The notes beneath the pieces are model-generated. The model saw only the letters and a list, made by a program, of their open reading frames with translations. It was not told where the DNA came from and did no database searches. A DNA stretch of 64,000 nucleotides. Source: Hydrogenovibrio sp965140365. GTDB taxonomy: Bacteria > Pseudomonadota > Gammaproteobacteria > Thiomicrospirales > Thiomicrospiraceae. Of the stretch, positions 7,837 through 16,622 are shown in pieces; positions within the stretch are counted from its first letter, which is position 1, and every line of letters starts with the position of its first letter. Made by a program: the position numbers and the translations under genes. Where the stretch lies: the NCBI GenBank assembly GCA_965140365.1, contig OZ223196.1. One strand, written 5' to 3'.

Positions 7837-8376
7837 ATGGCGCGTTTTTCAAAATGGTTGGTATTGATAACGGTTTTGGCCGGGGTGGTGGCTATCACTT
7901 GGTCATTACGTGAGGAGTTCGGTAAAACGGAAGTGACTGCGGTGCCTGATAAGCCAAGCTCGGGTGAATCAACCGGTGTGAGTTCCAGGAACGAAACCGT
8001 TGCGCCGGTAAAGATGACACCCACGATTGATGAAGCGCCGACACAAGAAGAGCTCGATGCCCCTTTGGACTTGAAACTGCCGAACAAGGCTTCAATGTCG
8101 TCGCATGACGGGCCGCAAATGAAAGCGGCTGATGTTCCATTGTCGAAGCCGGAAAAAGCGCCGTCCATCAACGATTTATTGCCCGATAAACCGATTGAAA
8201 AACGAGCGTTTAATTACAGTTATGAAGGCTCGGATAAGGACGACGAAGACAAATACAATGTCAAACTCGGCGTGCAGGACGAGAACGTGAAAGTCAATGT
8301 CGGGGTGGGTGTACAGACCGGTGAAAAGCGCACGGATTTGAATTCCATTGATATTGAAATGAAGTTGCCGGAATAG
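7837..8376 (+). CDS. Membrane-anchored protein of unknown function
   Basis: This protein of about 179 aa has one N-terminal membrane segment (WLVLITVLAGVVAITWSL, residues 6-23). A long polar, proline- and lysine-rich stretch follows, then a C-terminal segment of alternating residues (YNVKLGVQDENVKVNVGVGVQ) likely to be beta-strand. It is probably anchored in the inner membrane facing the periplasm. I recognise no family. A GTG at 7828 in frame is an alternative start; neither has a strong ribosome site. Confidence 0.55.
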   Translation: MARFSKWLVLITVLAGVVAITWSLREEFGKTEVTAVPDKPSSGESTGVSSRNETVAPVKMTPTIDEAPTQEELDAPLDLKLPNKASMSSHDGPQMKAADVPLSKPEKAPSINDLLPDKPIEKRAFNYSYEGSDKDDEDKYNVKLGVQDENVKVNVGVGVQTGEKRTDLNSIDIEMKLPE

Positions 8377-8382
8377 CCAAAA

Positions 8383-8398
8383 TCGCCAGGCCTGGCGA
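8383..8398. terminator. Palindromic hairpin with CCAGGCCTGG
   Basis: TCGCCAGGCCTGGCGA is a perfect 16-bp palindrome that starts seven bases after the stop of the 7837 gene and is followed by a weak T-rich tail. The decamer lies at 8386-8395. Confidence 0.45.
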
Positions 8399-8540
8399 CT
8401 TGTCTTGTTTGGGATGGGTTAGAAGCTCTAAACTTAAGAAAGCCTGAATCCTTGCTTGGCCGGTTTCTTTTTAAAGCGGTCTATGCTAGTGTGCTTTCCT
8501 GTACTTCATAAAAATTCCATTTACTTCTTAAGGATACACT

Positions 8541-9149
8541 ATGCGATTGAATTTTTCTCTTTCCAAGTTCGTTTCGGGCATGGCCTTGGCGGCTTCGTTA
8601 TCGTTTGGCGGCCAGGCTTTGGCTCAGCAACCCATGCCGCATAGTGGTGGTGGGGCGATGCCGCAGTTGACGGAACAGCAGAAGCAATTAATGATGGAAG
8701 TCCAGCAGACCCAACAGCAATTGCAGAAAACTCAGCAACAATTGCGAGCGATTCAAGATCAGGTTTATCAATCCAGCCCGGAATTGGTCAAACAAAAAGA
8801 AAACCTGCAAAAAGCCATCGCTCAGAAAATGTCTTCTGACGGTTACAATGCGGATAAAGAGTTGGACGCCTTGAAAGCCATGGTCGCTAAATACAATAGT
8901 GGTCAGGAAAAGCCGTCTCAAGCTGAAATTCAGGATTTTCAAAAACGTCAACAGGCTTTCCAAATGCGTCAGCAGCAAGCGTTTCAGGACCCGGATATCC
9001 GTGCTAAGGCTGAAGCCCTGCAACAAAACCTGAAATCGAAAATTGAAGCTTCCGGTCCAAAGGGTAAAGCTTTGGTTGAGGACTTGGAAAAACAAATCAA
9101 AAAATTGGAATCATTGCGTGCCAAAGCGGCCAAGATGATGAAGCAATAA
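8541..9149 (+). CDS. Periplasmic coiled-coil protein, Spy/CpxP-like in character
   Basis: This 202-aa protein has a clear signal peptide, with cleavage expected after GGQALA near residue 28. The mature protein is almost all Gln/Lys/Ala-rich helix (LMMEVQQTQQQLQKTQQQLRAIQDQ, and a C-terminal LEKQIKKLESLRAKAAKMMKQ) and probably forms coiled coils in the periplasm. A chaperone-like or envelope-stress role is only a guess from composition. It precedes an RND efflux operon by 160 bases and may be transcribed separately. AAGGA lies eight bases before the ATG. Confidence 0.7.
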   Translation: MRLNFSLSKFVSGMALAASLSFGGQALAQQPMPHSGGGAMPQLTEQQKQLMMEVQQTQQQLQKTQQQLRAIQDQVYQSSPELVKQKENLQKAIAQKMSSDGYNADKELDALKAMVAKYNSGQEKPSQAEIQDFQKRQQAFQMRQQQAFQDPDIRAKAEALQQNLKSKIEASGPKGKALVEDLEKQIKKLESLRAKAAKMMKQ

Positions 9150-9205
9150 GTTTCTTCGTATTGCAACGTAATGTTTTAGCAATCCTTTATCAATTTCCGT
9201 TAAAC

Positions 9206-9227
9206 TAACGCATATTAACGTGCGTTA
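9206..9227. promoter_or_regulatory. Inverted repeat upstream of the RND efflux genes
   Basis: TAACGCA (9206-9212) pairs exactly with TGCGTTA (9221-9227) across eight bases, about 85 bases before the adaptor gene. It has the form of a dimeric repressor operator. No regulator gene is adjacent. Confidence 0.4.
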
Positions 9228-9312
9228 CCGGCATGTATTAGACATTTAAATATCGAGTGACTATAAGCGTGGCATGCCGGTGTAACTCCCTGAAGTTCAA
9301 ACGGAAATCTTT

Positions 9313-10443
9313 ATGTCTAAAAAAACATTGTTTCTGGCAATTTGTTGCATTTCTACAAGCCTGTTCTCTTACGCCCACGCGGCGGATTCTTCCCCAAAAC
9401 CGAAACGCCCTTTGCCCAGTGTGGTGGTGCAAACGGTGGACACCCAAAACGTTTCCCCTGAAATCAAACAGTCCGGCCGAGTCGAAGCGATTCAAACGGT
9501 GGATTTGCGCGCCCGTGTGGAAGGCTTCCTGCTGAAACGAAACTTTGTCGAAGGGTCAATGGTCAAAAAAGGCGATGTTCTTTTCAACATAGAAAAAGAC
9601 ACTTACCAAATCGCGTTAAAAGAGCGTCAGGCCGATTTAATGAGTGCCAAGGCGACCTTAAAAAATAACTCGGCCGATCTTGAGCGTAAAAGAGACATGT
9701 TAAAAAAGGATTTGATTTCGCAGTCGGATGTGGATGCGGCCGAAGCGGCGCGAGATACCGCTAAAGCGCAGGTGAAGTTGTCGGAAGCGGCGCTGGAACA
9801 AGCCAAATTGAATTTGAGTTACACCGATGTGGTCAGCCCGATTGACGGCGTGATCGGCATTGCCAACTACACCAAAGGTAACCTTGTTAAAACGACCAGC
9901 GATCCGCTGGCGACCATCACCAGCGTCGATCCGATTTACGTATCGGTGGAAATCGGTGAAAAGAAACTGCTTCAAACCCGTAACCTGCAAATGCAAAACG
10001 GCGATGAAAACCTCAAAGCCGTGCCGACGCTGGTGTTGTCGGATGGGACGACCTATGACCAAAAAGGCGAGTTTACCTATATGGGACCTGAGGTGGATAT
10101 GACTTCCAATACGGTTAAGGTGCGTGCTACTTTCCCGAACCCGGATCATATCTTGCGTCCGGGACAATACGTGACTGTTTCAATCGGTTTGAACAAGCAA
10201 AATATTCTGCCGGTGGTGCCGCAGGAATCGGTGCAAAAAGATAAAAAAGGTTACTTCTTATTGGTGGTTGACGACAAAAATACGGTTGAGGAGCGGCGGG
10301 TTGACGTCGGTCGTCAAGTCGGCAGCAATTGGGCGATTAAGTCTGGCCTGAAAAAAGGCGAACGGGTCGTGGTGCAAGGGCTGCAAAAAGTCCGCGCGGA
10401 TATGAAGGTGAATGTTGTTGAGGCGAAGGGAGCAACGAAATAA
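9313..10443 (+). CDS. RND efflux periplasmic adaptor subunit
   Basis: This 376-aa membrane fusion protein of the AcrA/MexA (HlyD) family has a signal peptide ending near YAHAA (residue 24). A lipoyl-like half (VDLRARVEGFLLKRNFVEGSMVKKGDVLFNIE) precedes an alpha-helical hairpin (about residues 95-160). The second lipoyl half (SYTDVVSPIDGVIG) and beta-barrel (PVVPQESVQKDKKGYFLLVV) follow. It would bridge the inner-membrane pump encoded next to an outer-membrane TolC-type channel. No such channel gene is nearby. The stop TAA is immediately followed by the pump's ATG, so the two are co-translated. Confidence 0.92.
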   Translation: MSKKTLFLAICCISTSLFSYAHAADSSPKPKRPLPSVVVQTVDTQNVSPEIKQSGRVEAIQTVDLRARVEGFLLKRNFVEGSMVKKGDVLFNIEKDTYQIALKERQADLMSAKATLKNNSADLERKRDMLKKDLISQSDVDAAEAARDTAKAQVKLSEAALEQAKLNLSYTDVVSPIDGVIGIANYTKGNLVKTTSDPLATITSVDPIYVSVEIGEKKLLQTRNLQMQNGDENLKAVPTLVLSDGTTYDQKGEFTYMGPEVDMTSNTVKVRATFPNPDHILRPGQYVTVSIGLNKQNILPVVPQESVQKDKKGYFLLVVDDKNTVEERRVDVGRQVGSNWAIKSGLKKGERVVVQGLQKVRADMKVNVVEAKGATK

Positions 10444-13400
10444 ATGTTTTCAGCTTTCTTTATCGATCGACCTAAATTCGCGCTCGTCATATCCATTGTC
10501 ATCACCTTAGTCGGTTTCATCACGATGAAACTCATGCCGGTGGCGGAGTTCCCGGACATTACGCCGCCGGTGGTGAGTGTCACCACCACTTATCCTGGTG
10601 CCAGTGCCGAGGTGGTGGAAGAATCCGTTGCCATCCCGATTGAAACCCAGGTGAACGGTGTGGAAAACATGCTCTACATGTCTTCCAACAGCAGTAACAG
10701 TGGTTACTACTCTCTGAATGTCTCTTTTGATGTGGGGACGGATCCGGATATTGCCGCCGTGAACGTGCAAAACCGGGTGGCTTTGGCCCAGCCACAGTTG
10801 CCTGCCGATGTGACGCGTCAGGGTGTTTCGGTGAAAAAACAATCCAGCAGTATGTTGATGATTATCAACCTGTCCACGAAGGAAGGCGATAAAGACGGCA
10901 TCTGGCTGAGTAACTACTCGTCCATCCACATGGAAGATTCCTTAGCGCGTTTACCGGGGGTGGGGAATGTTTCTCAGTTCATCACGCTGGATTACGGGAT
11001 GCGGATCTGGATGGATTCACTGAAAATGCAAGCCTTGGGGATCACGCCGCAAGACATTTCCAACGCCATTGAATCGCAAAACATTCAAGCCTCGGTCGGG
11101 CAGGTGGGGGCGCCGCCTTATAGCGAAAAGAAACCCGCCTTCCAATATACGTTGCAGGCCAAAGGGCGCCTGGCAGAAGTTTCCGAGTTTGAAAACATTA
11201 TTGTCCGAGCCAATGATAATGGTTCCGTCGTTTACATGAAAGATGTCGCTCGCGTTGAGTTAGGCACTCAAGAATACGACGGTTCGACCTACCTAAATAA
11301 TAAACCGACGGCTTCCATTGCCATTTACCAGTTGCCGGGCGCCAATTCCATGGCGGTGGCCGATGAGGTTTATAAAGAATTGGATGTGCTGTCCAAGCGT
11401 TTCCCGGAAGGGCTGGAATATGAAGTGCTTTATGACACGACGGCGTCGGTAAGGGCATCCGTTGAAGAAGTGGTGAAAACTCTGTTCATCACCTTTACGC
11501 TGGTGGTCATTATCACCTTCCTATTCCTTGGGGATTGGCGCGCGACCTTGATTCCGTCGATTGCGGTGCCGGTGTCTTTGATCGGGGTGATGGCATTGCT
11601 CTATGTATTCGGCTTTTCCATCAATATGATTACCTTGTTCGCGTTGATTCTCGCCATCGGGGTGGTGGTGGATGACGGCATCATCGTGGTGGAAAACGTC
11701 AAACGGATTCTGGCGGAAGGTGAAACCGATGTCCGCCGGGCGACTCGCGAGGCCATGCGTCAGGTGACCGGGCCGGTGGTGGCGACGACCTTAGTGTTGC
11801 TGTCGGTTTTCCTACCGGTATCCTTTATGCCAGGCATCACCGGGGAGTTCTATCGACAGTTCGCATTGACGATTGCGATGGCCGTGGTCATTTCTTCGAT
11901 TAACGCTTTGACGTTGTCGCCGGCGCTGTGTCGTTTGTTGCTGCGTCCCGAAGATGCCGAACCGAAAGGCTTCCTGGGGCTGTTTGCCAAGGGCGTGGAT
12001 AAAGCGCGTGACGGCTATGTGGCTGTGGCGACGCGCATGATTTCCCGTTATAAAATGAGTATGTTGGCGTTTTTGCTGTTTGTGCTCGGGGCCGGTTATA
12101 TGTTCCAAAACGTGCCGTCCGGTTTCTTGCCGACGGAAGACCGTGGAGCTTTGATGGCGAATATTCAGTTGCCGGATGGGGCGTCCTTGCAGCGGACCAC
12201 TGACTTTACCCGTAAGGTGTCCGACAGTTTGAGTCAAATCGAAGGGGTGCGGGACGTCATCGTGATCAACGGTTACAGCATCATGTCCGGTTCGGCGTCT
12301 AATGCCGCGTTTGTGGTTTTGTCGCTGGAAGATTGGAGCAAACGCGCGGACAACCCGGCCAAGAAAATCTTACGTGAAGCCAACATTCGCCTGAGCACCT
12401 TCCCGGAAGCCGATTCCTTCGCCTTCTCGCCGCCTGCTATCAGCGGCCTTGGCGTGGCGGATGGTCTGCAAGGGCAAATTCTGGATTTGGCCAGTGGGCC
12501 TTCCGGCGAGTTGGCTTCGGTCACCCGTGGGCTGATGTTCAAGGCCAATCAGGTGGACGGCATTCAACAGGCCTTTTCGACTTTTTCGGCGGATGTGCCG
12601 CAATACTATCTCGATATCGACCGTGAAAAAGCACGTGTGTTAGGGGTGGAGATTTCAGATATTTTCAACACCTTACAGTCGAATCTCGGGTCTTTGTATA
12701 TCAATGATTTTAATCTTTACGGAAAGACTTACCGTGTCATTATCCAGTCTGATGCGGATGAACGGATGGCCATTGCGGATTTGGATTTGATTAAAGTCGG
12801 CAACCGTAACGGCAATATGGTGCCGTTAAGTTCCGTGGTTGAATCGAAGCCGATTATGGGGCCTTTGTCGATTCCGCGTTACAACATGTATCGTACGGCG
12901 TCTTTCTCCGCACAAACCGGAGATGACTTCAGTTCCGGTCAAGCGATTGATGCTTTCGAAAAGTTGGGCAAGGAAGAAATGCCGAAGACCTACGAGATTG
13001 CCTGGACGGGGATGACGCTACAGGAGTTGGAAGCCGGTGATTTGGTGGTCTTCATCTTTGCGCTGGCCATTCTGTTTGCTTATCTGTTCTTGGTGGCGCA
13101 ATACGAAAGTTGGTCGGTGCCGATGTCGGTCATTACCTCGGTGGCGATTGCGGTATTCGGTTCCTTGTTGCCGTTGTATTTGCTGCCGGGCATGGACAAT
13201 AACCTCTATACCCAGATCAGTATCGTTCTGATGATCGGTTTGGCGAGTAAGAACGCCATCTTGATGGTGGAATTCGCCAAAATGCGGCGTGAAGAAGGGG
13301 AAACCGTTGTCAACGCCGCGATTGATGCGGCTCACCTGCGTTTCCGTCCGTTGATGATGACCGCCTTGGCCTTCTTGTTAGGGGTCTTGCCGTTGTTGTT

Positions 13401-13617
13401 CGCTACCGGTGCCGGTGCGGTCAGTCGTTATTTCGTCGGGGTCACGGTTATTGGCGGCATGTTGTTTGCCGCGGCGATTGCCGTCTTCTTCATTCCGGTG
13501 TTGTATGTGTTCTTCCAAAGCCTGCGTGAAGGGGTGAAAACCAAACTGTTCGGGATGGACCCGGACCGGGCCGCGGGGATTCCGGAAGTGCATGACGATG
13601 ACCTGAAAAAAACCTGA
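10444..13617 (+). CDS. RND multidrug efflux permease, AcrB/MexB family
   Basis: This 1057-aa inner-membrane pump is close to the usual AcrB length. The N-terminus FIDRPKFALVISIVITLVGFITM is the first membrane helix. The proton-relay pair lies in GVVVDDGIIVVENV (about residue 409), with the matching Lys in the helix near GLASKNAILMVEF (about residue 940). The duplicated pattern of one helix, a large periplasmic loop, then five helices is visible twice. It should be driven by proton motive force and export hydrophobic drugs or similar compounds. Two terminators follow. Confidence 0.95.
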   Translation: MFSAFFIDRPKFALVISIVITLVGFITMKLMPVAEFPDITPPVVSVTTTYPGASAEVVEESVAIPIETQVNGVENMLYMSSNSSNSGYYSLNVSFDVGTDPDIAAVNVQNRVALAQPQLPADVTRQGVSVKKQSSSMLMIINLSTKEGDKDGIWLSNYSSIHMEDSLARLPGVGNVSQFITLDYGMRIWMDSLKMQALGITPQDISNAIESQNIQASVGQVGAPPYSEKKPAFQYTLQAKGRLAEVSEFENIIVRANDNGSVVYMKDVARVELGTQEYDGSTYLNNKPTASIAIYQLPGANSMAVADEVYKELDVLSKRFPEGLEYEVLYDTTASVRASVEEVVKTLFITFTLVVIITFLFLGDWRATLIPSIAVPVSLIGVMALLYVFGFSINMITLFALILAIGVVVDDGIIVVENVKRILAEGETDVRRATREAMRQVTGPVVATTLVLLSVFLPVSFMPGITGEFYRQFALTIAMAVVISSINALTLSPALCRLLLRPEDAEPKGFLGLFAKGVDKARDGYVAVATRMISRYKMSMLAFLLFVLGAGYMFQNVPSGFLPTEDRGALMANIQLPDGASLQRTTDFTRKVSDSLSQIEGVRDVIVINGYSIMSGSASNAAFVVLSLEDWSKRADNPAKKILREANIRLSTFPEADSFAFSPPAISGLGVADGLQGQILDLASGPSGELASVTRGLMFKANQVDGIQQAFSTFSADVPQYYLDIDREKARVLGVEISDIFNTLQSNLGSLYINDFNLYGKTYRVIIQSDADERMAIADLDLIKVGNRNGNMVPLSSVVESKPIMGPLSIPRYNMYRTASFSAQTGDDFSSGQAIDAFEKLGKEEMPKTYEIAWTGMTLQELEAGDLVVFIFALAILFAYLFLVAQYESWSVPMSVITSVAIAVFGSLLPLYLLPGMDNNLYTQISIVLMIGLASKNAILMVEFAKMRREEGETVVNAAIDAAHLRFRPLMMTALAFLLGVLPLLFATGAGAVSRYFVGVTVIGGMLFAAAIAVFFIPVLYVFFQSLREGVKTKLFGMDPDRAAGIPEVHDDDLKKT

Positions 13618-13627
13618 CGGGTCAAAG

Positions 13628-13651
13628 AGGCATAGTGACTCTATGCCTTTT
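13628..13651 (+). terminator. Rho-independent terminator of the RND operon
   Basis: AGGCATAG pairs with CTATGCCT across a short loop, followed by TTTT, ten bases after the pump's stop codon. Confidence 0.75.
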
Positions 13652-13663
13652 ACTTGAATTGAA

Positions 13664-13687
13664 AAAACGCCCAGACCTGGGCGTTTT
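13664..13687. terminator. Second terminator with a variant palindrome
   Basis: AAAACGCCCAG pairs with CTGGGCGTTTT; the centre CCAGACCTGG (13671-13680) is one base from the repeated decamer. With A and T runs on both sides it could act in both directions. The 170 bases after it, up to 13858, contain nothing I recognise. Confidence 0.65.
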
Positions 13688-13858
13688 ACGTTTTAGCGCG
13701 TCGAGGTGTTATTCAAGGTGCCTGTGTTCGCGTTCAGCGATGCGTGCGCCTGGGAGCCGAGCTTAAAGTTATTATTGTTGCGAAGGGTTCGGTTATTGTG
13801 CAAACTTAATGAAACTCCCAAAGGAGTCTGCCCTGTTTAATTCTGTAAGAGGTCGCCT

Positions 13859-14290
13859 ATGCCGTTGATTCAAATTACCTTTCCCGAAGAGACATTCAGT
13901 GCCGAGCAGGAAGCGCAATTGGTCGAAGAGACGACAGAGGCGTTACTCAAGCTGGAGGGCATGGCACAAAATCCTAAAGCCAGGATGCTGACCTGGACCT
14001 ACCTCAATAAACACCCGAAATCGACCGGATTTGTCGGTGGCAAGCCGATGCACAAACCGCATTACCGTTTTGATGTGACGGTGTTTGAAAACACCTTGGA
14101 CGACGACCGTAAAGCCCGTTTGACTCATGAATTAACCGAGTGCGTTTTACGGTTGGAAGGCACCGATCATAATGTACTCAACGCCGCGCGTGTCTGGGTG
14201 CTGTTCCATGAAGTGGCTGACGGCAACTGGGGAGGCGCTGGGAAAATCTACCATTTGGCGGAACTGATGAAGATGATGGCTGGAAAGTAA
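13859..14290 (+). CDS. Tautomerase-superfamily enzyme
   Basis: This 143-aa protein starts MPLIQITFPE, giving the N-terminal proline that is the catalytic base of 4-oxalocrotonate tautomerase-like enzymes after Met removal. It is twice the 60-residue unit of the smallest members, as in the longer tautomerases that fuse two beta-alpha-beta units (second unit from about residue 70, HYRFDVTVFENTLDDDRKARLTHELTE). The cytoplasmic substrate cannot be inferred. It seems monocistronic. The ribosome site AAGAGGTCGCCT lies directly before the ATG. Confidence 0.75.
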   Translation: MPLIQITFPEETFSAEQEAQLVEETTEALLKLEGMAQNPKARMLTWTYLNKHPKSTGFVGGKPMHKPHYRFDVTVFENTLDDDRKARLTHELTECVLRLEGTDHNVLNAARVWVLFHEVADGNWGGAGKIYHLAELMKMMAGK

Positions 14291-14411
14291 AAAGGGAAGT
14301 ATTGAGGTTTTAAGTTTGATTAGAAATTTTTAAGTAAGAGGCGTAAAGTAAAAGTCTCGGCACTTGTGATGCACCCGGTCGGCGGTCGGCTATGAGGGCA
14401 AAGGAGGCGCG

Positions 14412-15812
14412 ATGCAGCGGTTGGCAAAGTTCTATCGGTGGTTTTTACTGATGATGGCGCTGGTTCTGTTGGTTCAGAGTCCTGCGCTGGCGGAGACGGC
14501 GACTAAGGCCAAATCACCGGAAGTCGTCCAATTGACAGTGAACGACGCCATCGGTCCGGCCACGGCGGATTATATTGAGCGTTCTCTGGAAAAAGCGGAT
14601 GCTCGACGTGCCGAACTGGTGGTATTGCGACTGGATACGCCCGGCGGCTTGAGCTCGTCAATGCGCGACATCATCAAACACATTGCCGCGTCCAGTGTGC
14701 CGGTGGCAACGTTCGTCGCACCGTCGGGCGCGCGTGCGGCCAGTGCCGGTACCTATATTCTTTTCGCCAGCCCAGTGGCGGCCATGGCCCCCGGCACCAA
14801 TCTCGGCGCCGCCACGCCGGTGCAAATCGGCGGCATTTCATTGCCGAAACCTTCCCAAGCCCCATCGGAAGAATCTGCGAAACCCAGCCAGCCTCAAGAC
14901 GCCGCCAAGCGCAAAGCCCTCAATGATGCCGTGGCCTATATCCGCGGGTTGGCGGAATTACACGGGCGCAATGCCGATTGGGCGGAAAAAGCGGTGCGAG
15001 AGGCCGCCAGCTTGCCCGCACAAGAGGCTCTGGATTTGAACGTTATCGACCTGATGGCCGACAACACTTGGGACTTGCTGCAACAACTTGACGGCCGAGA
15101 AGTACAATTGAATCAGCGCCGGCTGGTGCTGCATACCGCCAATGCGGAAGTGGTTGATATGCCGCCGGACTGGCGCAGTGAGTTGTTGAGTGTGTTCACC
15201 AATCCGAATGTGGCCTATATTCTCTTGTTGGTTGGGGTGTACGGCATTATTTTCGAATTTCTCAACCCCGGCGGCATTGTACCGGGAACCATCGGCGCCA
15301 TTGCCATCGTTTTGGCCTTGTATGCTTTTCAACTGCTGCCCATCAGTTATGCCGGCATGGCGCTGATTCTGCTCGGCATCGGTTTGATGGTGGCGGAAGC
15401 CTTTGAACCCAGTTTCGGTATTCTCGGCATCGGCGGGGTGGTGGCGTTTGTCATCGGTTCGATTATCTTGATGGATACCGATGCGCCGGGGTTCGGCATC
15501 GATTTGTCGGTCATCGTGACTTTTGCCGTACTGAGTGTGTTGGTCGTGGCGGCCGTGGTGCATCTGGCCTTTAAATCCTATCGTCAGCCGGTGGTCAGCG
15601 GCTTGCAGGAATTGGTCGGGAGTGAAGCGGTGGTTTTGGCGGATTTCGACGGCAAGGGGCAGGTCATTGTGCATGGTGAACATTGGCAAGCCGTGTCGGA
15701 GGTGCCTTTAAAACAGAATCAAACGGTGCGCGTGACGGGCATGAAACACCTGACTTTACACGTCACGCCGATTGAAACGGATTCAACCACAACAGAGGAG
15801 GCGACATTATGA
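14412..15812 (+). CDS. NfeD-family membrane-bound serine protease
   Basis: This 466-aa protein has a signal peptide (about residues 1-27), then a ClpP/SppA-type protease domain with LRLDTPGGLSSSMRDII (about 74-90). The catalytic serine is in ARAASAGTYILFASP (near residue 114), and the likely lysine is in KRKALNDAVAYIRG. Four or so membrane helices (about 255-385) and a C-terminal OB-fold NfeD domain follow. NfeD proteins act with stomatin/slipin partners in membrane quality control. The partner gene follows with a 4-base ATGA overlap, confirming the pair. The ATG follows AAGGAGGCGCG. Confidence 0.9.
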   Translation: MQRLAKFYRWFLLMMALVLLVQSPALAETATKAKSPEVVQLTVNDAIGPATADYIERSLEKADARRAELVVLRLDTPGGLSSSMRDIIKHIAASSVPVATFVAPSGARAASAGTYILFASPVAAMAPGTNLGAATPVQIGGISLPKPSQAPSEESAKPSQPQDAAKRKALNDAVAYIRGLAELHGRNADWAEKAVREAASLPAQEALDLNVIDLMADNTWDLLQQLDGREVQLNQRRLVLHTANAEVVDMPPDWRSELLSVFTNPNVAYILLLVGVYGIIFEFLNPGGIVPGTIGAIAIVLALYAFQLLPISYAGMALILLGIGLMVAEAFEPSFGILGIGGVVAFVIGSIILMDTDAPGFGIDLSVIVTFAVLSVLVVAAVVHLAFKSYRQPVVSGLQELVGSEAVVLADFDGKGQVIVHGEHWQAVSEVPLKQNQTVRVTGMKHLTLHVTPIETDSTTTEEATL

Positions 15813-16558
15813 CGGCCTATGCTTTATACATCGTACTGGCGGTGGTGCTGGTTTTTTTCGTCAGTGCCATCCGTATCCTGCGCGAATATGAACGCGGGGT
15901 GATTTTTATGCTCGGACGTTTCTGGAAAGTGAAGGGGCCGGGGTTCATTTTGGTGATTCCCGTCATCCAGCAAATGGAAAAAGTCGATTTGCGGACGGTG
16001 GTGATGGATGTGCCCAGTCAGGATGTGATTTCGCGCGATAACGTGTCGGTGCATGTGAACGCGGTGGTGTATTTCCGGGTCATTGAGCCAGATAAAGCCA
16101 TTATTCAGGTGGAGCATTTCAACGACGCCATCAGTCAGTTGGCGCAAACGACCTTACGGTCGGTGCTGGGGCAACATGAGCTGGATGAAATGCTGTCGGA
16201 ACGGGATCGGTTGAACGCCGATATTCAGACGGTGCTGGACCAGCAGACCGACGCTTGGGGCGTGAAAGTCAGCAATGTGGAAATTAAGCACGTCGATTTG
16301 GATGAAAGTATGATTCGCGCCATCGCCAAACAGGCCGAAGCCGAACGGACGCGACGCGCTAAAGTCATTCACGCGCAAGGGGAGATGCAGGCCTCGGAAA
16401 AACTGTTCGAAGCGGCGCAAATTCTTTCCCAGCAGCCGCAGGCGTTGCAGTTGCGTTATTTGCAGACCTTGACGGAAATCGCCAACGATCGTTCCAATAC
16501 CATTGTGTTTCCGTTACCGATGGAGATGGTGGATTCGTTGTTTAAACAGGGAAAATGA
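15809..16558 (+). CDS. Slipin (SPFH/stomatin-like membrane protein)
   Basis: This 249-aa protein has one N-terminal membrane segment (LYIVLAVVLVFFVSAIRIL), then an SPFH/band 7 domain. REYERGVIFMLGRFWKVKGPGFILVIPVIQQMEKVDLR is the classical slipin opening and VVMDVPSQDVISRDNVSVHVNAVVYFRV continues it. The C-terminal region is a charged coiled coil (KQAEAERTRRAKVIHAQGEMQASEKL). Slipins oligomerise on the membrane and are substrates or partners of NfeD, whose gene overlaps this one by four bases. Confidence 0.92.
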   Translation: MTAYALYIVLAVVLVFFVSAIRILREYERGVIFMLGRFWKVKGPGFILVIPVIQQMEKVDLRTVVMDVPSQDVISRDNVSVHVNAVVYFRVIEPDKAIIQVEHFNDAISQLAQTTLRSVLGQHELDEMLSERDRLNADIQTVLDQQTDAWGVKVSNVEIKHVDLDESMIRAIAKQAEAERTRRAKVIHAQGEMQASEKLFEAAQILSQQPQALQLRYLQTLTEIANDRSNTIVFPLPMEMVDSLFKQGK

Positions 16559-16606
16559 TCCCACTAATAAGCCCTCCGACACATATTTGAGTAATTTCAA
16601 ATGTGC

Positions 16607-16616
16607 CCAGGCCTGG
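16607..16616. repeat. CCAGGCCTGG palindrome in a convergent gap
   Basis: A perfect copy of the repeated decamer sits in the 64-base gap between the slipin gene (plus) and the P-type ATPase gene (minus), seven bases from the ATPase stop. Flanks are not symmetrical enough to call a strong terminator. Confidence 0.7.
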
Positions 16617-16622
16617 TTGTTT

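Noticed and set aside
14958..15689. 243-codon open frame on the minus strand inside the NfeD gene
   Set aside because: It is opposite a clear NfeD gene and has the His/Gln-rich, low-complexity look of an antisense shadow.
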